Shown: positions 1 through 6,509, counted from the first letter of the stretch. The stretch is 10,214 bases of DNA from an uncultured Lachnospiraceae bacterium (GCA_910588535.1 CAJUOO010000086.1:1-10214), one strand, 5' to 3'. Made by a program: numbers and translations. The notes: generated from the sequence alone by a model not told the origin.

Positions 1-86
1 CTTAGCGAGGTTTCTCACGAGCTTAGTATCCGTTACGTTTTTCACTAAGCGCAAGTGGGGTGACGGAGGAATACAGCGGATTGGCT
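1..86 (+). repeat. Interspersed structured repeat, copy 1 (partial, left part outside window)
   Basis: Bases 1-68 align with 301-367 of copy 2 (about 80% identity by eye, one 1-base indel). Shared blocks are CTTAGCGAGG, CGAGCTTAG, GTTTTTCACTAAGCG and GGGGTGACGGAG. After GACGGAG the arm differs: copy 1 reads GGAATACAGCGGATTGGC where copies 2 and 3 have an arm built on ACCACAGGCAGTTC, although the pattern GGAnnACAGnnnnTT is kept. The right boundary near 86 is set by analogy with copy 2. The left arm lies before base 1, so its pairing cannot be tested here. There is no coding potential. Confidence 0.8.
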
Positions 87-252
87 ATACTACTTTACTG
101 AATGGTTCTTCTTCATATACTTGCAGATCTGTATTTATTATAATTATGTTTGTATTCATAGAGTATTAAATTGTCTTAAAGAAGACTGCAAAAGCTATCT
201 ATTCTGTATAAGCAAAGATACTGCGTGTTTTGCCTAACTGATAAAAACAGCT

Positions 253-386
253 CGGTGAACTGCCTGTGGTTCTCAAGGAACCTATTGAAAAACGCCGGCG
301 CTTAGCGAGGTAGTTTCGAGCTTAGCGTCCGCTGCGTTTTTCACTAAGCGAGAGCGGGGTGACGGAGAACCACAGGCAGTTCACCG
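253..386 (+). repeat. Interspersed structured repeat, copy 2 (complete, 134 bp, MITE-like)
   Basis: The element is bounded by a perfect 22-bp inverted repeat, 253-274 against 365-386 (the left arm starts CGGTGAACTGCC). A second perfect 10-bp pairing joins TGAAAAACGC (286-295) to GCGTTTTTCA (334-343). The word GCTTAGCG occurs twice (300-307 and 320-327), and CTAAGCG (344-350) can pair with CGCTTAG (299-305); that pairing crosses the 10-bp stem and would make a pseudoknot. A small hairpin, GGTTC/GAACC (268-272 and 278-282), competes with the outer stem. No target-site duplication and no ORF is visible. It could be a non-autonomous mobile element (MITE) or a structured intergenic RNA/DNA repeat. 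I see no transposase that would mobilise it. Confidence 0.85.
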
Positions 387-390
387 GGCG

Positions 391-574
391 GATCTTCACA
401 GAAAATGATACAACTGATTTTTAAAACAGATAAAATATAAAATTTACAAAAAGTCATAAGACAACGCTGCATGTATACTATATCTTGTATAATCAACACT
501 TATTGCGACAGCACCTACTTCTGCACGTACAACTATTTCTGCTCATTTCCCTACGTGCCTCTGTGCATAAATAT
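391..574. other. AT-rich intergenic stretch, no gene seen
   Basis: Together with 87-252 this makes up the non-repeat part of the gene-free first 619 bases. Neither stretch has a credible ORF with a ribosome binding site, nor a tRNA-like fold. A weak 7-bp inverted repeat, GCACGTA/TACGTGC (523-529 and 552-558, 22-nt loop), lies just beyond the terminator of the decarboxylase operon. A TATAAT-like word near 487 has no convincing -35 partner. Confidence 0.5.
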
Positions 575-605
575 AGAAGGACATCCAGTTGCCCGATGTC
601 CTTCT
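575..605 (-). terminator. Rho-independent terminator of the decarboxylase operon
   Basis: A perfect 11-bp stem, AGAAGGACATC (575-585) with GATGTCCTTCT (595-605), encloses a 9-nt loop. It lies 14 bp past the stop codon of the last operon gene (620-622). On the minus strand the stem is followed by ATATTTATG, a modest U-tract. On the plus strand it is followed by TTCTTTATCC, so it could act in both directions. Confidence 0.75.
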
Positions 606-619
606 TTCTTTATCCTATC

Positions 620-2038
620 TTAGACAGGATATGCCTTATTCTCTTTGTCTGCCACAGCAGAATCCACCTTTGTCTTCTGCGCTGCTCTATATTTAAAGAA
701 ATCTGTAGCAACCTGCGGGAACAGTGCATAGGACAATACATCCTCCTCCTGCTCCATCCACTCTGCACATTCCTTTCTAAACTTATCAAGCTGAGGCTCG
801 ATAAGATCAGCAGGACGACAGGTAATAGGCTTCACATCACCGATCGCCTTCTTCTGCACCTCTGCATTAAACGGCTTAATTGTCTGTCCAAATTCACCGG
901 CAAGAACCTTCTTGGACTCCTTAGTCACCATCTTATAGCGCTCACCCTGAAGCACATTTAATACAGCCTGTGTACCCACTATCTGTGAGGAAGGTGTTAC
1001 AAGAGGCGGCTCACCAAAGTCTGTGCGAACCTTCGGGATCTCCTCCAATACCTGATAATACTTATCTTCTGCCTTAGCATCCTTAAGCTGGGATACCAGA
1101 TTGGATAACATACCACCCGGCACCTGATAGAGCAAAGTCTTGATATTGACACCCATAACCTTTGGATTTAACAGGCCGCTCTTTAATGCCTCCTCCTGCA
1201 TTGGACGGAAATAGTCTGCAATCTCGGCAAGAAGATTCTGATCCAAGCCAGTATCATATTTTGTGCCCTTAAAGGTCTCCACCATAACCTCCGTCGCCGG
1301 CTGGCTGGTTCCCATAGAGAATGGGCTCATCGCTGTGTCAATAATATCTGCGCCTGCCTCCACAGACTTTAAGTAGGTCATGGAAGCGACACCGGATGTA
1401 TAGTGGGTGTGCATCTGAATAGGAAGCTTTGTTCCAGCCTTCAATGCCTCCACCAATCTAGTAGCCTCATATGGAACCAACAGTCCCGCCATATCCTTGA
1501 TACAGATAGAGTCTGCGCCCATCTCCTCAATTCTTCTTGCCGTCTCTTTCCAGTAATCAAGCGTGTATGCATCGCCAAGTGTGTAGGAAAGCGCGATCTG
1601 CGCATGTCCTTTTTCCTTGTTTGCCGCCTTCACTGCTGTCTGCAGATTACGAAGATCGTTAAAACAGTCAAAAATACGGATAATATCAATTCCATTTGCG
1701 ATTGACTTCTGCACGAAATACTCCACCACATCGTCAGAATAATGGTTATATCCGAGAATATTCTGACCTCTAAATAACATCTGAAGCTTTGTCTTCTTAA
1801 ATCCGTCTCTTAATTTACGCAGCCTCATCCAAGGATCTTCCTTCAAGAAACGAAGGCTGGCATCAAAGGTCGCACCACCCCAGCACTCTACGGAGTGATA
1901 GCCCACCTTATCCATCTTATCTATAATCGGCAGCATCTGCTCTGTTGTCATACGTGTTGCAATCAGAGATTGATGCGCGTCACGAAGGACAGTCTCTGTT
2001 ATTTTTAACGGTTTTTTTGCCTTTTCCTTTTCTGCCAT
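620..2038 (-). CDS. oadA: Pyruvate/oxaloacetate-type biotin carboxyltransferase, decarboxylase alpha subunit (transcarboxylase 5S-like)
   Basis: A 472-residue soluble subunit that moves a carboxyl group between oxaloacetate/pyruvate and carrier-bound biotin. It has an N-terminal HMGL-like TIM barrel (about residues 12-280) and a C-terminal PYC/OADA domain (about 300-460). Active-site residues are visible: RDAHQS with metal ligand D20, IKDMAGL with K181 (the lysine carboxylated in this family) and MHTHYT with H210 and H212. The D-to-K spacing of 161 matches transcarboxylase 5S (D23/K184). No biotinyl domain is fused at the C-terminus, which explains the short length compared with Klebsiella OadA (about 595); the carrier is encoded separately at 3300-3671. 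TGGAGG (2051-2056) precedes the ATG. This is the last gene of the operon, separated from oadB by 69 bp. It could work as an oxaloacetate decarboxylase alpha subunit or as the 5S half of a transcarboxylase; sequence alone does not decide. Confidence 0.93.
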   Translation of the reverse strand: MAEKEKAKKPLKITETVLRDAHQSLIATRMTTEQMLPIIDKMDKVGYHSVECWGGATFDASLRFLKEDPWMRLRKLRDGFKKTKLQMLFRGQNILGYNHYSDDVVEYFVQKSIANGIDIIRIFDCFNDLRNLQTAVKAANKEKGHAQIALSYTLGDAYTLDYWKETARRIEEMGADSICIKDMAGLLVPYEATRLVEALKAGTKLPIQMHTHYTSGVASMTYLKSVEAGADIIDTAMSPFSMGTSQPATEVMVETFKGTKYDTGLDQNLLAEIADYFRPMQEEALKSGLLNPKVMGVNIKTLLYQVPGGMLSNLVSQLKDAKAEDKYYQVLEEIPKVRTDFGEPPLVTPSSQIVGTQAVLNVLQGERYKMVTKESKKVLAGEFGQTIKPFNAEVQKKAIGDVKPITCRPADLIEPQLDKFRKECAEWMEQEEDVLSYALFPQVATDFFKYRAAQKTKVDSAVADKENKAYPV

Positions 2039-2107
2039 TGTTTGTTGTTTCCTCCATTCTGCCGTAACACGGCTAACATTCTTATACCTTATGCATAAGC
2101 ACTCAAT

Positions 2108-3259
2108 TTATCTCACTCCGAACATAGCCATAAAGGTACCTGCCGCCACTGCCGTGCCGATAACACCTGCCACGTTAGGCCCCATCGCATGCATCAGCAG
2201 GAAGTTTGTCGGATCTGCCTGTGAGCCAACCTTCTGGGACACACGAGCCGCCATAGGCACCGCAGATACACCCGCAGAACCAATTAATGGATTGATCTTT
2301 CCTCCACTCAGCTTGCTCATCAGCTTTCCGAACAACACACCGCCCGCCGTTCCAAAGGCAAATGCTATTAATCCAAGTGCTACAATCTTGATCGTGTCCA
2401 GCTTTAAGAAAGCTTCCGCGCTGGTTGTAGCGCCCACAGACGTACCAAGGATAATAACAACAATATACATTAATGCGTTGGATGCAGTTTCTGTAAGCTG
2501 TTTCACCACACCACACTCACGGAACAGATTTCCGAGCATCAGCATACCTACAAGAGGTCCTGTAGAAGGAAGAATCAGCACAACCACGATTGTGATAATA
2601 ATAGGGAACAAAATCTTTTCCAGCTTCGATACTGGTCTTAACTGATCCATCTTAATCTTGCGTTCCTCCTCTGTGGTCAATGCCTTCATGATCGGAGGTT
2701 GAATAATCGGAACCAAGGACATATAAGAGTACGCTGCCACTGCGATCGGTCCCATATAATCCGTCTGCCCAAGTTTACCAGCAAGGAAGATGGAGGTAGG
2801 TCCGTCCGCTCCTCCAATAATGGAGATTGCCGCCGCTGCCTTATCATTAAAGCCCATCGCCATCGCCATCAGATACGCGGCAAAGATACCAAGCTGTGCC
2901 GCTGCACCCAAAAGAAAACTTCTGGGATTCGCGATCAGCGGACCAAAGTCTGTCATCGCGCCCACGCCAAGGAAAATAAGTGATGGCAGGATACTCCACT
3001 CATCCAACAGATAAAAATAATGAAGCAGACCACCAACACCATTATCTGAATCCTCAATCGTCTTCATAATATCAGGATACAGATTTACCAAAAGCATACC
3101 GAAAGCAATCGGAACCAAAAGAAGCGGCTCATATTCTTTCTTTATTGCCAGATACAAAAAGAAACAAGCCACAGCGACCATCAGGTAATTTCCCCATGTC
3201 AGATTGAAAAAAGCCGACTGATGTATCAGGTTGCTCATTGTCTCAATTACATAAGTCAT
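2108..3259 (-). CDS. oadB: Na+-translocating decarboxylase beta subunit
   Basis: A 383-residue polytopic inner-membrane protein that decarboxylates carboxybiotin and couples this to Na+ export. Hydrophobic segments run through most of its length (for example 24-38, 46-60, 113-136, 216-231, 262-272, 291-312 and 362-381). The family signature GGADGPTSIF is at 149-158, with D152 corresponding to the essential Asp203 of Klebsiella OadB. It is followed by AVAAYSYM and LVPIIQPPIMKALTTEEER. The C-terminal signature SAVPMAARVSQ and MHAMGPNVAGVIG is at 332-368. The length fits the short MmdB/GcdB type. GGGAGGTT (3265-3272) sits 5 nt before the chosen ATG; a second ATG at codon 8 is less well placed. 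The carrier gene ends 40 bp upstream. The family covers oxaloacetate, methylmalonyl-CoA, malonate and glutaconyl-CoA decarboxylases, so the substrate must come from the carboxyltransferase partners. Confidence 0.95.
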   Translation of the reverse strand: MTYVIETMSNLIHQSAFFNLTWGNYLMVAVACFFLYLAIKKEYEPLLLVPIAFGMLLVNLYPDIMKTIEDSDNGVGGLLHYFYLLDEWSILPSLIFLGVGAMTDFGPLIANPRSFLLGAAAQLGIFAAYLMAMAMGFNDKAAAAISIIGGADGPTSIFLAGKLGQTDYMGPIAVAAYSYMSLVPIIQPPIMKALTTEEERKIKMDQLRPVSKLEKILFPIIITIVVVLILPSTGPLVGMLMLGNLFRECGVVKQLTETASNALMYIVVIILGTSVGATTSAEAFLKLDTIKIVALGLIAFAFGTAGGVLFGKLMSKLSGGKINPLIGSAGVSAVPMAARVSQKVGSQADPTNFLLMHAMGPNVAGVIGTAVAAGTFMAMFGVR

Positions 3260-3299
3260 GTCTTAACCTCCCATGTATTTTATCAGAAACATAGGGAAT

Positions 3300-3671
3300 C
3301 TAGTTTAATGTAGCCAATACATCACCAGCTTCAACAGATTGTCCTACAGTTACGTTTATACTTGCGATTGTTCCATCGGAAGTTGCAACAATCTCGTTCT
3401 CCATCTTCATCGCCTCAAGAATAAGAAGAACCTCACCCTTCTTTACAGCCTGACCTGCATTTGCCTTAATATTGAGGATCTTGCCCGGCATAGGAGCATT
3501 CACCTTCACTGCCCCCTGTGCTCCTGCAGGAGCTGCTGGCTTTGGAGCTGCCTTGGGAGCCGCTGGTCTTGATGGAGCTACAGGAGCACTTACCGGTGCA
3601 CTTCCCTGTCCGCCCTCTTCTACAGTTACATCATATGCCGTTCCATTTACGGTGATTGTATAATTTTTCAT
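3300..3671 (-). CDS. Biotin carboxyl carrier protein of the decarboxylase complex
   Basis: A 123-residue mobile carrier that shuttles CO2 on biotin between the carboxyltransferases and OadB. The N-terminus (1-20, MKNYTITVNG...) is typical of these subunits. A Pro/Ala-rich flexible linker covers about 25-52, and a biotinyl domain 54-123. The biotinylation motif EAMKMEN puts the modified lysine at K89; APMPGKI (59-65) and GQSVEAGDVL (110-119) are the usual flanking motifs. The start is the ATG at 3671, because AAGGAGGA (3681-3688) lies 9 nt upstream; a longer in-frame reading begins at TTG (3695) and would translate through that binding site. It lies between oadG and oadB in the operon. It resembles GcdC, MmdC and transcarboxylase 1.3S equally well. 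No biotin carboxylase gene accompanies it. Confidence 0.95.
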   Translation of the reverse strand: MKNYTITVNGTAYDVTVEEGGQGSAPVSAPVAPSRPAAPKAAPKPAAPAGAQGAVKVNAPMPGKILNIKANAGQAVKKGEVLLILEAMKMENEIVATSDGTIASINVTVGQSVEAGDVLATLN

Positions 3672-3695
3672 TGATAAAAATCCTCCTTCAATCAA

Positions 3696-4016
3696 TTATC
3701 TTCTCGCTCTCTTAATACTTCTTACATGGAAGCCGCTGTTTGAAGCTCCTGACGCACCTTCATAGGCTGCGATTGCCGCTGTAATGACAGCCACAAGCTC
3801 AGAATCATCCACAAGCTCCTCCGCTTCCTCTATCTGTGCCACAGCATTATCAACTACCGGTTCTGGCTCCCTCTTTATCTCCTGCTTCTGCGGCTTATTT
3901 AGATACCTAAACATTCCTATGATCCAAGATATAAAAATCAGGACAACAAACACCGTTCCCATACCCATAATGGTATTTAATAATGCCTTTCCTATATCAA
4001 CAGCGGATATTAACAT
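3696..4016 (-). CDS. oadG: Small membrane subunit of the Na+-pumping decarboxylase (OadG/MmdD type)
   Basis: A 106-residue single-pass membrane protein thought to anchor and stabilise the decarboxylase complex. One transmembrane helix (about 12-36, ending IIGMF) follows a short N-terminus. Next come a charged Lys/Glu/Pro-rich hinge (40-70) and an amphipathic segment with SELVAVITAAIAAYEG (72-87). The C-terminus, GFHVRSIKRARR, is typical of MmdD-like delta/gamma subunits. The ribosome binding site AGGAGGT (4023-4029) overlaps the TAG stop codon of the upstream carboxyltransferase gene (4028-4030), and only 11 nt separate the genes, which points to translational coupling. The tail has the form expected of the fused gamma/delta family. 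Confidence 0.88.
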   Translation of the reverse strand: MLISAVDIGKALLNTIMGMGTVFVVLIFISWIIGMFRYLNKPQKQEIKREPEPVVDNAVAQIEEAEELVDDSELVAVITAAIAAYEGASGASNSGFHVRSIKRARR

Positions 4017-4027
4017 ACTTTTACCTC

Positions 4028-5482
4028 CTATACACAGCCATGCTTCTTATCTGGTCTGTCCTCTCTCTTGGTAAATAACATCTCATAAGCGCCGATCACA
4101 TATTTTCTGGTATCCTGAGCCTCGATAATGTCATCCACATAGCCCCTTCTCGCCGCTGCCTCCGCGCTGGACTGAAGCTTTGCATACTCGGCTGCCTTGT
4201 CAGCGATCAAGGTATTCGCATTATCTGCCGCCTTGATCTCATCCGCATACATAATTCTTGCCGCCGCATCTGCATCCATCATGCCAATGGAAGCCTCCGG
4301 CCACGCATACACAATATCTGCGCCGATGGATTTGCTGTTCATAGTTAAATATGCACTTCCAAATGCTTCCCCCATCACCACAGACACTTTTGGAACCGTC
4401 GCGCTCGCAAATGCATAAGTAAGCTTTGCCACTGCCTTCGCAAGCTTTTTCTCCTCGTTTACAGTCGCAGCATATCCTTTTACATTTGTGAGAGACAAAA
4501 TCGGAATATGAAAAGAATCACAGAAGCTCACAAATCTAGCTGCTTTCTCGCAGCCGTCCGCCGTCAGCGCAGAATCAAAACTTTCTGCTGCCTCTCCATC
4601 CTCTCCAAGGATCTCACTGCGATTTGCCACTGCTCCCACTGTATTTCCGTTCAGACGGATAAAGCCTGTCACCATATTTTTCTCATAGCCAGCCTTTACC
4701 TCATAGAAAAAGCCATTGTCAGAGATGGAGGACAACACATAACCGGCATCCTTCGCTCCATTCTCAAGCCCAGCACAAACACGATTCAGATCATCACCAC
4801 ATTCTGCATAGGATAGATCGTCCTCATTATTCGCAGGAAGAATCGTCACAAGCTCTCTAAGCTTTGCGATCAACGTATCCTCATCTCCGATGAGATCAGC
4901 AATGCCGGACTGATGAGCCGCAAACTTTGCGGAGGATGTATCATTCTTCTCTGTATAATTACCCTCCAATGTATTCGGGGAATTGACAAAAAGCTTTGCC
5001 TTCTTCTCCTCCATAAAAGTAAAATCAGATAGGGCAGAAGCCACTGCCATACCGCCACCACACACGCCAAAGATCGCTGTGATCTGTGGAATTACGCCAG
5101 ATGCCATAGCCTGAGCCATATATACCTCCCCAAAGCCATTCAATGCATCCGTAGCCTCCTGAAGCCTAAGCCCAGAACAATCTACAAGCCCAACCACTGG
5201 AGCTCCCACCTTCATCGCCATCTTGTATACATTCGCAATCTTCTTTGCATGCATCTCACCGATGGAACCATTCATCACAGTTACATCTTGGCTGTATACA
5301 TACACAAGATTACCGTCAATCACACCATATCCGGTAATGACGCCATCCGCAGGCGTTTCTTTTTTTTGCATGTTGAAATCTGTATTTCTGGCAGTCACAT
5401 ATCCGCCGATTTCAACAAAACTACTGTCATCAAGCAGCGCTTCTATTCTGCGCTTCGCTGATGTCTGTGCTGTTGTACTCAT
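4028..5482 (-). CDS. mmdA: Acyl-CoA carboxyltransferase (malonyl/methylmalonyl-CoA decarboxylase alpha, transcarboxylase 12S-like)
   Basis: A 484-residue carboxyltransferase of the crotonase fold (Pfam carboxyl_trans) expected to transfer the carboxyl of a malonyl-type CoA thioester to carrier biotin. The N-terminal half has GGYVTARN (26-33), VDCSGLRLQEA (100-110) and the oxyanion-loop glycines of GVCGGGMA (139-146). The C-terminal half has VTGFIRLNGNTVGAVANR (271-288), GEAFGSAYLTM (371-381), YAWPEASIGMM (392-402) and the family end motif RRGYVDDIIEAQDTRKY (445-461). It is shorter than typical PccB or 12S proteins (about 510-540). The usual VPGFLPG..QE stretch is replaced by VKGYAATVNEEKKL (334-347), so the substrate is uncertain and the symbol tentative. 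TGGAGGG (5490-5496) sits 7 nt before the ATG. It is the first gene of the operon, behind the promoter at 5531-5559. Confidence 0.85.
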   Translation of the reverse strand: MSTTAQTSAKRRIEALLDDSSFVEIGGYVTARNTDFNMQKKETPADGVITGYGVIDGNLVYVYSQDVTVMNGSIGEMHAKKIANVYKMAMKVGAPVVGLVDCSGLRLQEATDALNGFGEVYMAQAMASGVIPQITAIFGVCGGGMAVASALSDFTFMEEKKAKLFVNSPNTLEGNYTEKNDTSSAKFAAHQSGIADLIGDEDTLIAKLRELVTILPANNEDDLSYAECGDDLNRVCAGLENGAKDAGYVLSSISDNGFFYEVKAGYEKNMVTGFIRLNGNTVGAVANRSEILGEDGEAAESFDSALTADGCEKAARFVSFCDSFHIPILSLTNVKGYAATVNEEKKLAKAVAKLTYAFASATVPKVSVVMGEAFGSAYLTMNSKSIGADIVYAWPEASIGMMDADAAARIMYADEIKAADNANTLIADKAAEYAKLQSSAEAAARRGYVDDIIEAQDTRKYVIGAYEMLFTKREDRPDKKHGCV

Positions 5483-5530
5483 GATTCAGCCCTCCATTTT
5501 AATAATAATGTAAAAATTCTGCCAATTTTA

Positions 5531-5559
5531 ATTCTATATCACTCCATCAGAAAATTCAA
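5531..5559 (-). promoter_or_regulatory. Candidate sigma-A promoter of the decarboxylase operon
   Basis: On the minus strand, TTGAAT (5559-5554) is followed after exactly 17 nt by TAGAAT (5536-5531). That gives four of six matches to the -35 consensus and five of six to the -10 consensus. Transcription would start near 5524 and leave a leader of about 40 nt containing the TGGAGGG binding site. The -35 box is the same TTGAAT as in the alcohol dehydrogenase promoter. The call is made by eye only. Confidence 0.55.
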
Positions 5560-5808
5560 GTACATTTTACAATCTGTATAAAATTTTAACAGCCATACCA
5601 CACTATTTAAAAACAATATCTCCGAAGCAAGCTGGCGGACATTCCCCTCCCCGCAATGCTGTGGATCTACAGAGTATATGACCCTCATGACAGTCTCCAA
5701 TATGTCCAAATCAACCATGGTTGGTTTTATATAGACACTTGACTCATTGCTCACGACAATCCATACCTTCTTCCACAGCATTTTGAGAAACGTTCGAAGC
5801 CAGCACAT
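5539..5808 (-). CDS. Doubtful small ORF between phosphatase and decarboxylase operon
   Basis: An 89-codon open frame that I do not recognise. Its middle (about residues 14-60, with VWIVVSNESSVYIKP and SVDPQHCGEG) reads somewhat like a soluble protein; the last third is hydrophobic and Tyr/Leu-rich. Against it: no clear ribosome binding site precedes the ATG at 5808 or the internal ATGs, and its 3' end overlaps the proposed promoter of the next operon. The same stretch carries several inverted repeats that better suit non-coding DNA. It begins 16 bp after the phosphatase stop codon, so a translated downstream gene or a decayed gene remnant cannot be excluded. Confidence 0.2.
   Translation of the reverse strand: MCWLRTFLKMLWKKVWIVVSNESSVYIKPTMVDLDILETVMRVIYSVDPQHCGEGNVRQLASEILFLNSVVWLLKFYTDCKMYLNFLME
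5655..5782. repeat. Nested inverted repeats in the 5497-5824 intergenic gap
   Basis: A perfect 11-bp inverted repeat, AATGCTGTGGA (5655-5665) with TCCACAGCATT (5772-5782), flanks a 106-nt interior. Inside lies the perfect 12-bp palindrome CAACCATGGTTG (5712-5723). It extends to an 8-bp stem with a CATG tetraloop (5708-5727, one G-U pair). CTGTGGATCTACAG (5659-5672) is a near-perfect palindrome overlapping the left arm. The block lies upstream of the operon promoter, so it is not in the proposed leader. Function unknown; it may be a regulator binding region, a structured RNA following the phosphatase mRNA, or a repeat remnant. Confidence 0.4.
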
Positions 5809-5824
5809 AGAAAATTCTATCTTT

Positions 5825-6430
5825 TTAAAATTTTATATAGTGGCTGTCCTTTCTATTACATTCCTTTTCTATTTTATAGTCCCCTGTCTCGTCGCTGATC
5901 TCCAATAGCCCACAATTTCCAAGGTTCATATTCCAGAAACAGTCAATCTTCTCTTTTCTAATCTGATAGATCATAGAGTGGATCGCAGCCCCATGTGAGA
6001 CCAGCAGAACCTTTTTTCCCGGAAGTGTCCCTCTGATCTCTGATAAAAAAGACCATGTGCGCGCGGAAAGCTCCAAAAGAGATTCCCCTCCCTCTGGTGT
6101 CGCATACCTCAAAGGGTCCTTAAAAAAATTATCATAGGGCGGCTTCATCTCATCAAGCACTGTTCCCTCCAACACGCCAAAACTAATCTCCTTCAAGCGC
6201 TCCTCCAAGATAATTTCCTCCCTAGACCTCCCCGTCGCAAGCACTGCAGTCTCCACCGCCCGAATCAGGGGGCTGGAATAAACTCTGTCAAATAATATGC
6301 CAGAAAGCTCTTCCCTAGCACGCAAAGCCTGCTGTCTCCCTCTCTCATTCAACGGATTATCCTTCTGCCCCTGAAGCACACGTCTGGTATTATCATCCGT
6401 CTCCCCGTGGCGCATAATATACAAATGCAT
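5825..6430 (-). CDS. Histidine phosphatase family protein (phosphoglycerate mutase-like)
   Basis: A 201-residue cytoplasmic member of the histidine phosphatase branch, which transfers or removes phosphate through a phosphohistidine. The catalytic signature is MRHGETDDN (6-14), with R7 and nucleophile H8. Supporting residues are R57 in SSPLIRAVET (52-61), the acidic/Gly segment KEISFGVLEG (80-89) and the second histidine H146 in VSHGAAIHSM (144-153). TPEGGESLLEL (111-121) is also typical. The ATG at 6430 is chosen because AAGGGAG precedes it and the RHG motif then falls at the usual distance; an ATG 19 codons upstream lacks a binding site. Members include cofactor-dependent phosphoglycerate mutases, alpha-ribazole phosphatase and broad phosphatases; the substrate is not evident. 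It lies 79 bp downstream of the chemoreceptor gene and may be co-transcribed with it. Confidence 0.85.
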   Translation of the reverse strand: MHLYIMRHGETDDNTRRVLQGQKDNPLNERGRQQALRAREELSGILFDRVYSSPLIRAVETAVLATGRSREEIILEERLKEISFGVLEGTVLDEMKPPYDNFFKDPLRYATPEGGESLLELSARTWSFLSEIRGTLPGKKVLLVSHGAAIHSMIYQIRKEKIDCFWNMNLGNCGLLEISDETGDYKIEKECNRKDSHYIKF

Positions 6431-6509
6431 CGTCTCTCTCCCTTCTGCGCTGTCTCTATCTAACCCCCTGCACAGAGCAATACTCATACAGAGCGCTGTG
6501 TCTATATAA

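Noticed and set aside
1..386. CRISPR array
   Set aside because: There are only two copies about 300 bp apart, with long internal structure and no short regular spacers; no cas gene is present.
523..558. Hairpin GCACGTA/TACGTGC as a second terminator
   Set aside because: A 7-bp stem with a 22-nt loop is weak; the 11-bp stem at 575-605 already accounts for termination.
485..961. Plus-strand 158-codon open frame at the 3' end of oadA
   Set aside because: It is mostly antisense to oadA, rich in Leu/Cys/Arg/His with no recognisable domain, and has no binding site; it is a shadow of a well-conserved gene.
2081..2107. Internal promoter for oadA, TTGAGT and TATAAG on the minus strand
   Set aside because: The spacer is only 14 nt and the -35 match is weak, so it was not called.
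6431..6487. N-terminal extension of the histidine phosphatase by 19 codons
   Set aside because: There is no ribosome binding site before that ATG, and the catalytic RHG motif normally lies within about 10 residues of the start.
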